DNA from: Bacteroidales bacterium UBA4230
GTDB taxonomy: Bacteria > Bacteroidota > Bacteroidia > Bacteroidales > UBA932
Reading direction: 5' to 3'
Length of the DNA stretch: 29,047 nucleotides
Assembly: GCA_002395605.1 (NCBI GenBank)
Contig: DGXO01000009.1
Location: forward strand, 1 to 29,047
The notes below the pieces were generated by a model that was given only the letters and a program-made list of their open reading frames with translations, was not told the origin of the DNA and made no database searches. Both the position numbers and the translations under genes were made by a program. How positions within the stretch are numbered: the stretch's first letter is position 1; every line of letters begins with the position of its first letter. Shown here piece after piece: positions 22,656 to 29,047 of this stretch.

Positions 22656-23891
22656 ATGAAAAAAGAACAGATATTAATTCGCATATCGGGTAAGGACAGG
22701 ATTGGCCTTACCGCTTCGATAATGGATATCCTGGCGCGTTATGACGCCCAGATCCTGGACATCGGCCAGGCCGATATCCACAGCACGCTGTCCCTCGGCA
22801 TCCTCATCCGCATAGACGAGGCTTCTTCCGGGCAGGTAATGAAGGAACTCCTTTTCAAGGCCACGGAACTTGGCGTAACAATTGGCTTTGAGCCCATTGC
22901 AGACGACGACTACGAGACCTGGGCGGGCCGCCAGGGCAAGAACCGCTACATTCTCACGGTTATCGGCCGAAGCCTCAGCGCCGCGCAGATCCGTTCGGCC
23001 GCAGAGGTTGTAAGCCGTCACGAACTAAACATAGATGCCATCAAGCGCCTCACAGGCCGAATGAGCATCATGCATCCGGAAAGGAATGTCCGCGCTTGCG
23101 TGGAGTTTTCCGTCCGTGGTTTCCTTTCGGCCGAAGACCGCGCCAGCCTTCAGAAAGAGCTCATGACCCTGAGCTCGGAATCCGGCATGGACTTCTCTTT
23201 CCAGAAAGACGACATGTACCGCCGCATGCGCCGCCTCATATGCTTCGATATGGATTCCACTCTGATCCAGGCCGAATGCATAGATGAGCTTGCAAGGCGT
23301 CACGGCGTATACGAAAAGGTTGCCGCAATCACGGAGCGCGCCATGAGGGGAGAGATAGACTTTAAGGAAAGTTTCACCGAAAGAGTCGCTTTACTTAAGG
23401 GCCTGGATGTATCTGTAATGGAGGATATTGCCCAGAACCTTCCCATAACCGAAGGCACGGACCGCCTCATGAGCGTCCTCAAAACCTGCGGCTACAAGAT
23501 TGCCATCCTTTCCGGCGGCTTCACCTTCTTTGGAGAGTACCTCCAGCGCCGCTACGGCATAGACTACGTATATGCCAACGAGCTTGAAATAGGAGAGGAC
23601 GGAAAACTCACCGGAAGGTATGTGGGAGAGATTGTGGACGGCCGAAGGAAGGCCGATCTCCTCAAGCTCATTGCCATGACTGAGAAGGTGAACATAGCCC
23701 AGACAATTGCCGTGGGAGACGGTGCCAATGACCTCCCCATGCTGGGTGAAGCCGGCCTTGGAATCGCCTTCCACGCAAAGCCGCGCGTAAAGGAATCGGC
23801 AGGCCAGAGCCTGTCCTCAATCGGCCTGGATGGCGTTTTGTACTTCCTGGGATTCAAAGACTCCCATCTTGGAGAGCAAGGTAGACTGTAA
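22656..23891 (+). CDS. serB: Phosphoserine phosphatase with N-terminal ACT repeats
   Basis: The 411-residue protein has two N-terminal ACT-like domains (about 4-80 and 97-180) and a HAD phosphatase domain with motif I DMDST (Asp198, Asp200), motif II LSGG (Ser286) and motif III GDGANDLPM (354-362). It catalyses the last step of serine synthesis, phosphoserine to serine. ACT domains suggest amino-acid feedback. Its TAA and the exporter's ATG share a base (TAATG at 23889-23893), so the pair is co-translated. It is expressed from a -7 box 7 nt upstream of the ATG. Confidence 0.96.
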   Translation: MKKEQILIRISGKDRIGLTASIMDILARYDAQILDIGQADIHSTLSLGILIRIDEASSGQVMKELLFKATELGVTIGFEPIADDDYETWAGRQGKNRYILTVIGRSLSAAQIRSAAEVVSRHELNIDAIKRLTGRMSIMHPERNVRACVEFSVRGFLSAEDRASLQKELMTLSSESGMDFSFQKDDMYRRMRRLICFDMDSTLIQAECIDELARRHGVYEKVAAITERAMRGEIDFKESFTERVALLKGLDVSVMEDIAQNLPITEGTDRLMSVLKTCGYKIAILSGGFTFFGEYLQRRYGIDYVYANELEIGEDGKLTGRYVGEIVDGRRKADLLKLIAMTEKVNIAQTIAVGDGANDLPMLGEAGLGIAFHAKPRVKESAGQSLSSIGLDGVLYFLGFKDSHLGEQGRL

Positions 23892-25168
23892 TGGAAAAGC
23901 CGGATTTCGCCGAAGTTCTGGAAGTGGCCTCCGAGGCCGGGCACATTCTCCTGGAGAATGGCGCTGAAATATCCCGCGTAGAGGATATCATGGGCCGGAT
24001 TGCCACGCACTACGGCGTCAGTTCCAGCAATTTCTTCGTGCTCTCAAACGGTATTTTCACAACGGGTCAGGCAGAGAAAGTTTCAAAATCTGGCGGCCAG
24101 GCATCCACTTATGCCAACGTTGCGTTCATTCCCATTAGGAGCGTCCAGCTTTGCAAGGTGACGGCGGTGAACCGCCTGAGCTATGATATATCGGCCGGAA
24201 AATGCAGCCTTCAGGAGGCTAAGGAAAGGATTTCCCGTATCAAGAATATGCCCGCAAAGCCCTTCTGGGAGCAGTTTGTGGCTACAACCCTGAGTGCGGC
24301 GGGATTCTCCGCCGTGTTTGGAGGAGGTTTCCTGGACTGCACAGCGGCGGGTATAGCCGGGGCCATCCTTTTCCTCTTTATGTCCTTTGTGAGTTCCAGG
24401 TATCTCTCAAAGATAGTTGGCGGCATCTGTAACGCGCTACTTGTGTCCCTGGTCTCAATCCTTTGCTGGAGAGTCGGTATCGGCATATGCCTCAGCAATA
24501 TCATCATTGGCGCAGTGATGCCGCTTATTCCGGGGGTGCCTTTCACCAACGGCGTGCGTGACCTTGCAAATTCAGACTACCTTGCTGGCATAACCCGTAT
24601 GACGGATGCCATGCTGGGCTTTTTCTGCATAGCGATGGGCGTCGCTGCGGCCTTCCTTCTGGACGGGGCTGTCTTTGGCGGTATGCTACGGCTTACCGGT
24701 TATGAGCCTAATCCGGAAACGGAAAGCTATCTTGCTCAGGCTATAGCTTCATTCATTGGAACAGTAGGTTTTGCAGTGCTTTACGGCATTGACAGGCCGC
24801 AGTATCTTACGGCCGGGGCAATTGGCGTGATTGGCTGGCTCACGTATCTTGTGGCATTCAGGGTACTGGGTGTGGGCGCTCCTGTTTCCGCTATGTTTGC
24901 GGCACTTATGGTGTGCCTTCTGTCACGTTTCAGTGCGGTTCCTACCCGCTGCCCAGCCCAGATCTTCATTATCTGCGGAATCTTTACGCTTGTCCCCGGC
25001 GCCGGTATATTCTGGTTTTCTTACTATCTCACTTCCGGAGAACTTCTCCTGGCGGTGGGGAGCGGCTTCATGGCCATCAAGGTGGCTGTCTCAATAGTCC
25101 TTGGAATCATCCTTGCCATGGAAATTCCCCAGCGGCTTTTCTCCCATCACACTCATAAGGCTCACTGA
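23891..25168 (+). CDS. ThrE-type threonine/serine exporter (DUF1212-DUF3815 fusion)
   Basis: The 425-residue membrane protein fuses the two halves that are separate YjjP/YjjB proteins in E. coli. The N-terminal DUF1212 half (about 8-255) starts with GAEISRVEDIMGRIATHYG and has GFSAVFGGGFLDC; the second half (about 270-415) begins near SFIGTVGFAVLYGI and has VPGAGIFWFSYYLTSG. About ten membrane segments are expected. The family exports threonine and serine in Corynebacterium. Coupling to serB by a one-base overlap suggests export of serine, an inference. The next gene starts 2 nt after its stop. Confidence 0.9.
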   Translation: MEKPDFAEVLEVASEAGHILLENGAEISRVEDIMGRIATHYGVSSSNFFVLSNGIFTTGQAEKVSKSGGQASTYANVAFIPIRSVQLCKVTAVNRLSYDISAGKCSLQEAKERISRIKNMPAKPFWEQFVATTLSAAGFSAVFGGGFLDCTAAGIAGAILFLFMSFVSSRYLSKIVGGICNALLVSLVSILCWRVGIGICLSNIIIGAVMPLIPGVPFTNGVRDLANSDYLAGITRMTDAMLGFFCIAMGVAAAFLLDGAVFGGMLRLTGYEPNPETESYLAQAIASFIGTVGFAVLYGIDRPQYLTAGAIGVIGWLTYLVAFRVLGVGAPVSAMFAALMVCLLSRFSAVPTRCPAQIFIICGIFTLVPGAGIFWFSYYLTSGELLLAVGSGFMAIKVAVSIVLGIILAMEIPQRLFSHHTHKAH

Positions 25169-25170
25169 CG

Positions 25171-26133
25171 ATGGTCCTCCTTCTTGGTGCTACCGGTCTT
25201 TTGGGCCGAAACGTCCTTCAGGTGCTTCTGGAGCGAGGGATTGAGGTGCGGGCGCTGGTGCGCTCGTCGCTGGACGTGCCGGGTGTGGACATTGTCCGGG
25301 GGAGTATCCTCTCAAAAGAGGATCTCATGGCGGCGGCGGGTGGCTGCAGCGCCATAATCAACTGCGCCGGAACTACGGATATGGCTCTTCCTGCCGTGGA
25401 GGATTTCCTTCCCGTGAACAGGGATCTTCCGGCAATGCTTTGTGAGGTTGCTACCCTTTCCGGAATCAATGTTCTGGTGCATACAAGCACGGCAAATACT
25501 ATCGTTACAGGTACCTCTGATCACCCTTCAGACGAAAGCGCCCCCTTCGGCCCGCCATACGACAAGTCTCCATATGCCATCAGTAAGAAGGCAGGGGAGG
25601 ACGCCCTTTTGGAGTATGGCGCCGCGCATCCGGAACTAAGGATAGTGATTGTGAATCCGGGTTTCATGCTGGGAGCGTATGACTCCAAGCCTTCTTCCGG
25701 CCAAATGGTGCTCCTCGGCTGGAAAAAGCCGCTCATTTTTGTCACCCGCGGCGCCAAGTCCATCCTTCATGTGAGGGATGCGGCAGTTGCCATTGCAAAT
25801 GCCCTGGAAAAGGGAAGGGGAAGGTATCTTCTTACAGGAGAATGCATCAAACTAAAAGACTATTACCGTCTTCAGGCCAAGGTTTGCGGCTACAGGCAGC
25901 TATGCCTTGAGTTCCCCAACTGGATTGTAGACTGCGTAGGCCGAATAGGGCACATTCTTGGCCTCATCGGCATTCACAATGACATTTATCCGCACAATGT
26001 ACGGCAGCTTGAGTATGAGGAGTGGTACAGTTGCGTCCGTGCCCGCCGAGAACTTGGATATACGCTCACTCCCGTCGAAGATGCCATCCGTGATTTTGTC
26101 AAATGGCATTATGGCGTGGAGGCAAACAATTGA
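25171..26133 (+). CDS. Extended SDR, NAD-dependent epimerase/dehydratase family
   Basis: The 320-residue protein has the N-terminal Rossmann motif LLLGATGLLGRNVL (about 3-16), the catalytic YAISK (Tyr-x3-Lys, about 132-136) with Ser/Thr in HTSTAN, and NPGFMLGAYD, as in dihydroflavonol reductase- and HpnA-like extended short-chain dehydrogenases. It should oxidise or reduce a sugar- or sterol-like hydroxyl using NAD(P); substrate unknown. It begins 2 nt after the exporter stop, and is the last gene of the serB operon before a strong terminator. Confidence 0.88.
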   Translation: MVLLLGATGLLGRNVLQVLLERGIEVRALVRSSLDVPGVDIVRGSILSKEDLMAAAGGCSAIINCAGTTDMALPAVEDFLPVNRDLPAMLCEVATLSGINVLVHTSTANTIVTGTSDHPSDESAPFGPPYDKSPYAISKKAGEDALLEYGAAHPELRIVIVNPGFMLGAYDSKPSSGQMVLLGWKKPLIFVTRGAKSILHVRDAAVAIANALEKGRGRYLLTGECIKLKDYYRLQAKVCGYRQLCLEFPNWIVDCVGRIGHILGLIGIHNDIYPHNVRQLEYEEWYSCVRARRELGYTLTPVEDAIRDFVKWHYGVEANN

Positions 26134-26148
26134 ATATCAGTGGTTTAT

Positions 26149-26186
26149 GCAAAAGAGGGTGCTTGTTTTCAAGCACCCTCTTTTGC
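26149..26186. terminator. Strong terminator after the serB operon
   Basis: A perfect 17-bp stem, GCAAAAGAGGGTGCTTG with its complement, and a TTTT loop. The stem's T-rich ends supply the U-tract in both directions. It lies 16 nt past the SDR stop and 43 nt before the maf stop, between convergent genes. Confidence 0.9.
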
Positions 26187-26228
26187 GTAAGTGACTATGT
26201 GTTAGGTGTTTATCTCCACGGCGCCTGG

Positions 26229-26825
26229 CTATAGAAATGCCTGCAGGTGCTCCCAAACCCTCTGGACAGGGAACCCCACTACATTGAAATAGGACCCTTC
26301 AATGCGCGTGATGCCAATATGGCCTATCCACTCCTGGATGGCGTATGCGCCTGCCTTGTCAAAGGGCTTGTAAGTGTCTATGTAATAATAGATTTCTTCA
26401 TCTGAAAGCTCTTTGAACCACACTTCCGTAGTAGCTGTGAAGGTGTCCTTGAGGGTATTTGAGCGGATGGTGACGGCGGTTGTGACATGGTGCTTGCGGC
26501 CGGAAAGGTCCCGGAGCATCCGGGCGGCATCTTCGCGGTCACGGGGCTTCCCAAGAATCTCCCCGGGGCGGCCGTCCTGAGGAGGGAGGATTACCATGGT
26601 GTCTGCGGTAATAAGGATTTCATCGGTCTCAAGTGCCCTGTGAAAGCCCGCGGACTTGCCTTCTGACATGAGTACGGGGACTTCTTCGGCGGGAGTGTCC
26701 GGGCTAAACTCCTCCTTGAAGTTATTGCATGTATCTACCGTAAAGTCAATATCCAAACCCTTAAGCAGCTCCCGCCTTCTGGGGGAGCCGCTTGCAAGGA
26801 TTATCCGTTTGCCGTGAAGGTCCAT
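26229..26825 (-). CDS. maf: Maf-family nucleoside triphosphate pyrophosphatase
   Basis: The 198-residue protein has the Maf signature ASGSPRRRELL (11-21), the ITADTMVIL core, LGKPRDREDAARML and the closing KPFDKAGAYAIQEW...EGSYFNVVGFP. Maf enzymes hydrolyse dTTP, UTP or modified nucleotides to monophosphates, acting as housecleaning enzymes. It starts 3 nt after kdsC, with which it forms an operon common in Bacteroidota. It ends before the bidirectional terminator at 26149-26186. Confidence 0.95.
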   Translation of the reverse strand: MDLHGKRIILASGSPRRRELLKGLDIDFTVDTCNNFKEEFSPDTPAEEVPVLMSEGKSAGFHRALETDEILITADTMVILPPQDGRPGEILGKPRDREDAARMLRDLSGRKHHVTTAVTIRSNTLKDTFTATTEVWFKELSDEEIYYYIDTYKPFDKAGAYAIQEWIGHIGITRIEGSYFNVVGFPVQRVWEHLQAFL

Positions 26826-26828
26826 TCC

Positions 26829-27350
26829 TTAGAACAGTTTCTTGTAAGTTACGGCGTCAAAACGCCACTTTCCCTGTTCCCGGAGCGTTCTTTCGATGGC
26901 TTCCCTTAGGCAGCCCTTTCCGCCGGGATGTTCCGTTACATAATCGGCGATATCCTTAACTTCTTCTACTGCATCTGAGGGGCATACTCCGCAGCCGCTC
27001 ATCTTCATGCAGTCAATGTCCGGGACGTCGTCTCCAAAGTACATGATATCTTTTGGCTCCAGGCCATAGCGCTCACAGAACTGCCGGAACTGCTCACGTT
27101 TGTCACGGCAGTGAAGGAACACGTCTTCCGGCTTTACCCCGCTGGTAACCATGCGTTTACGGATGCTTTCGGAGCTTCCGCCGGTGATTACGGCTACCGG
27201 AAAGCCGTTCATTATTGCCATTCTTATGGCAAAGCCGTCCTTGGCGTCATAGGTACGGAGAAGGTCTCCGTCCGAGCCACAGAACACGCCGCCATCAGTT
27301 GCAACGCCGTCTATGTCAAAGGCAAAAGCCTTGATCTTTGATAAATCCAT
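26829..27350 (-). CDS. kdsC: KDO 8-phosphate phosphatase (KdsC-type HAD hydrolase)
   Basis: The 173-residue C0-type HAD protein (no cap) has motif I FDIDGVATDG (Asp12, Asp14), YDAKDGFAIRMA, motif II ITGG, and motif III YFGDDVPDIDCM. It removes phosphate from 3-deoxy-D-manno-octulosonate 8-phosphate in lipopolysaccharide core synthesis. It lies between the DUF3467 gene and maf. A palindromic element sits in the 54-nt gap upstream, inside the likely transcript. Confidence 0.93.
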   Translation of the reverse strand: MDLSKIKAFAFDIDGVATDGGVFCGSDGDLLRTYDAKDGFAIRMAIMNGFPVAVITGGSSESIRKRMVTSGVKPEDVFLHCRDKREQFRQFCERYGLEPKDIMYFGDDVPDIDCMKMSGCGVCPSDAVEEVKDIADYVTEHPGGKGCLREAIERTLREQGKWRFDAVTYKKLF

Positions 27351-27357
27351 ATTGTTT

Positions 27358-27399
27358 GAGATTCTTCGACTCCGCCCTTCGGGCTTCGCTCAGAATGAC
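27358..27399. repeat. Palindromic GAGAT/ATGAC-type element between kdsC and the DUF3467 gene (copy D)
   Basis: GAGATTCTTCGACTCCGCCC and GGGCTTCGCTCAGAATGAC flank a TTC centre. It is the intergenic counterpart of copy C and ends 5 nt from the DUF3467 stop at 27405. Confidence 0.85.
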
Positions 27400-27404
27400 G
27401 TTTA

Positions 27405-27755
27405 CTAGTTCTTTCCGCCGCCAAACGGGCCGAAATCGGCAAGGTTGAAGGTGCCGCCGCCCTGCTGGGGACCCTGGCCCTTGTTTCCGCCGAGATCTAT
27501 TACGCCAAACTGGGCCTCGTACTTTGAAACATTGTCAAAGAGGGCGTTCATAAGGCGTTTTGCGTGCTCAGGGGTCATGATGATGCGGTCACTGACCTGC
27601 GCCTTGGGAAGGCCGGGGAGCGTGGTTGCAAAGTCCAGCACGAATTCACTGCGTGAATGGGATATGATTGCAAGGTTTGAGTATGATACCTTTGTGGTCT
27701 GGGGATTGAGCTCTATGCTGAGCTGATTCTGGGGTTTGGGTTGGTTGTTGTCCAT
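27405..27755 (-). CDS. DUF3467 domain protein
   Basis: The 116-residue protein begins MDNNQPKPQNQL and contains the DUF3467 core: YSNLAIISHSRSEFVLDFAT...VSDRIIMTPEHAKRLMNALFDNVSKYEAQFG, followed by a Gly-rich tail (GGNKGQGPQQGGGTFN...GGGKN). Function is unknown; the family is small, cytoplasmic and widespread in Bacteroidota. It is the first gene of the DUF3467-kdsC-maf unit and is divergent from valS, with a -7 box 17 nt before its ATG. Confidence 0.9.
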   Translation of the reverse strand: MDNNQPKPQNQLSIELNPQTTKVSYSNLAIISHSRSEFVLDFATTLPGLPKAQVSDRIIMTPEHAKRLMNALFDNVSKYEAQFGVIDLGGNKGQGPQQGGGTFNLADFGPFGGGKN

Positions 27756-27772
27756 AATCCTTTTAATTTTCG

Positions 27773-27780
27773 CAAAATTA
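27773..27780 (-). promoter_or_regulatory. -7 box of the DUF3467-kdsC-maf unit
   Basis: TAATTTTG on the minus strand ends 17 nt before ATG 27755. An AAGGA stretch lies just before the ATG. No clear -33 box. Confidence 0.5.
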
Positions 27781-27792
27781 ATAAAAAAGCAG

Positions 27793-27800
27793 TAAATTTG
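27793..27800 (+). promoter_or_regulatory. -7 box of valS
   Basis: TAAATTTG ends 19 nt before ATG 27820. A TTTCG resembling a -33 box lies at 27768-27772, 20 nt upstream. Confidence 0.6.
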
Positions 27801-27819
27801 TAGGATTAAACGTAATTAT

Positions 27820-29047
27820 ATGAAAGAACTTGCCGCAAAGTACAGTGCAGCCCAGGTGGAAGACAAGTGGTACAAGTATTGGCTAGACCATAAGTTTTTC
27901 CACAGTGAACCCAATGAAAAACAGCCATATACCATAGTGATTCCGCCGCCCAACGTGACCGGAATCCTCCATATGGGCCATGTGCTCAACAATACCCTCA
28001 ACGACGTCCTCATAAGGAAGGCCCGCATGGACGGCAAGAACGCCTGCTGGGTGCCCGGCACGGACCACGCTTCCATCGCCACCGAATCAAAGGTGGTGGC
28101 CAAGCTCAAGGCCCAGGGCATAAAGAAGGAGGATATCGGCCGTGAGGAGTTCCTGAGGCACGCCTGGGAATGGAAAGAAGAGCACGGAGGAATTATCCTG
28201 GAGCAGCTCCGCAAGCTTGGATGCTCCTGCGACTGGGACCGCACCCGCTTCACAATGGAGCCCGCCCTCAGCGACGCCGTTATCAACACCTTTGTGTATT
28301 TCTACAAGAAAGGCTGGATTTACAAGGGCGTGCGCATGGTCAACTGGGACCCCGAGGCCCTTACCGCCGTAAGTGACGACGAAGTCATCCACAAGGATAC
28401 CAAGAGCCATTTCTATCATCTGAGGTACTTCATCTCGGACGGCAACGGCAACCCCACGGACAAGTTCCTTGTAATAGCTACAACCCGTCCTGAGACCATT
28501 ATGGCCGATGCTGCCATCTGCGTCAATCCTAACGACGAACGCCATCACTGGCTGAGTGGCAAGAAGGTCCTCATCCCCCTTATCAACAGGGAAATCCCCG
28601 TAATTGAGGACGATTACGTGGAGATGGACTTCGGCACAGGCTGCCTTAAGGTTACTCCCGCCCACGATGTCCACGACTATGAGATAGGCCTCAGGCACAA
28701 CCTCCCCGTGCTTGAAATCATTGACGACCACGGTAAACTCAACGAGAAAGCCCAGATCCTTGTGGGCGAAGACCGTTTTGTGGCCCGTAAGAAGATAGTG
28801 AAGATGCTGGAAGAGGCCGGAAACCTTGTGAAGGTGGAAGACTACACCAGCCCTGTGGGCTACTCCGAGCGCACGGACGCCGTCATTGAGCCCAAGCTCA
28901 GCGCACAGTGGTTCCTCAAGATGGAAACCCTTGCCAAGATGGCCCTCGAGACCGTAGAGAGCGGCCGAACCAAGTTCATCCCGGAAAAATACGTGAACAC
29001 CTACCGTCACTGGATGGAAAACGCCCGCGACTGGTGCATTTCCCGCC
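27820..29047 (+). CDS. valS: Valyl-tRNA synthetase, 3'-truncated by window edge
   Basis: The frame is open from ATG 27820 to the window end (409 codons plus one base), so no stop is visible. The class I HIGH motif is PPPNVTGILHMGH; PGTDHASIATESKV and GCSCDWDRTRFTM are typical of ValRS and not IleRS. The editing (CP1) domain shows ATTRPETIMADAAICVNP and GTGCLKVTPAHDVHDYE. The KMSKS loop, anticodon-binding domain and C-terminal coiled coil lie beyond the window. It charges tRNA-Val. It is divergent from the DUF3467 gene. Confidence 0.96.
   Translation, partial: MKELAAKYSAAQVEDKWYKYWLDHKFFHSEPNEKQPYTIVIPPPNVTGILHMGHVLNNTLNDVLIRKARMDGKNACWVPGTDHASIATESKVVAKLKAQGIKKEDIGREEFLRHAWEWKEEHGGIILEQLRKLGCSCDWDRTRFTMEPALSDAVINTFVYFYKKGWIYKGVRMVNWDPEALTAVSDDEVIHKDTKSHFYHLRYFISDGNGNPTDKFLVIATTRPETIMADAAICVNPNDERHHWLSGKKVLIPLINREIPVIEDDYVEMDFGTGCLKVTPAHDVHDYEIGLRHNLPVLEIIDDHGKLNEKAQILVGEDRFVARKKIVKMLEEAGNLVKVEDYTSPVGYSERTDAVIEPKLSAQWFLKMETLAKMALETVESGRTKFIPEKYVNTYRHWMENARDWCISR

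Noticed and set aside
28087..29010. Minus-strand ORF of 307 codons at the right edge
   Set aside because: It is antisense to valS, whose HIGH and editing motifs are unmistakable on the plus strand.

Overview
The window reads as chromosomal DNA of a Bacteroidales bacterium. Genes have Bacteroidota-type promoters: the -7 box TAnnTTTG recurs upstream of at least ten transcription units, twice with an exactly spaced -33 TTTG. Shine-Dalgarno motifs are weak or absent. The gene content fits: a FISUMP/BIG2 repeat surface protein, a tricorn-like S41 peptidase, DUF3467, DUF4332 and a BspA-type leucine-rich-repeat protein. I cannot name the genus. Most of the window is dense housekeeping sequence in short operons with 1-10 nt overlaps. 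No integrase, transposase, phage gene or CRISPR array is visible.

Layout. (1) 1-2891: the 3' part of a large protein alternating FISUMP and BIG2 domains. Its first ~300 nt look more GC-rich than the rest. (2) 2892-3264: a gene-poor gap with a perfect palindrome and three 52-bp tandem repeats. (3) 3265-9340, minus: an operon of a secreted tricorn-like protease, a Dpm1-type glycosyltransferase and tex. (4) 9396-10990, plus: a fucose-isomerase-fold protein and a Fur-family regulator, facing the SRP RNA (ffs). (5) 11134-15246, minus: a six-gene operon of an unknown protein, an LRR_5 protein, an RluA pseudouridine synthase, an alpha/beta hydrolase, tcdA and cdd. (6) 15356-16457: a DUF4332 protein and a double-rubredoxin rubrerythrin, convergent on a shared terminator. 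(7) 16458-16853: an orphan terminator with a possible small RNA, then tRNA-Cys. (8) 16854-19779, minus: two small unknown AT-rich genes, rmuC and a DUF389 membrane protein. (9) 19831-22603, minus: a BaiN-type flavoprotein, a YgjP-like metallopeptidase and a CNNM/CBS membrane protein. (10) 22656-26133, plus: serB, a ThrE-type threonine/serine exporter and an SDR epimerase. (11) 26229-27755, minus: DUF3467, kdsC and maf. (12) 27820 to the end: the first 409 codons of valS.

The most unusual signal is a dispersed palindromic element with GAGAT...ATGAC ends. It occurs four times. Three copies lie inside genes (glycosyltransferase, S41 protease, flavoprotein), are translated in frame and add a short peptide; one is intergenic. 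Other points worth checking are the 52-bp tandem repeat, the two-gene AT-rich module upstream of rmuC, the translational coupling of serine synthesis to a serine/threonine exporter, and very short or absent 5' leaders on two genes. I see no clear new defence or mobile system.
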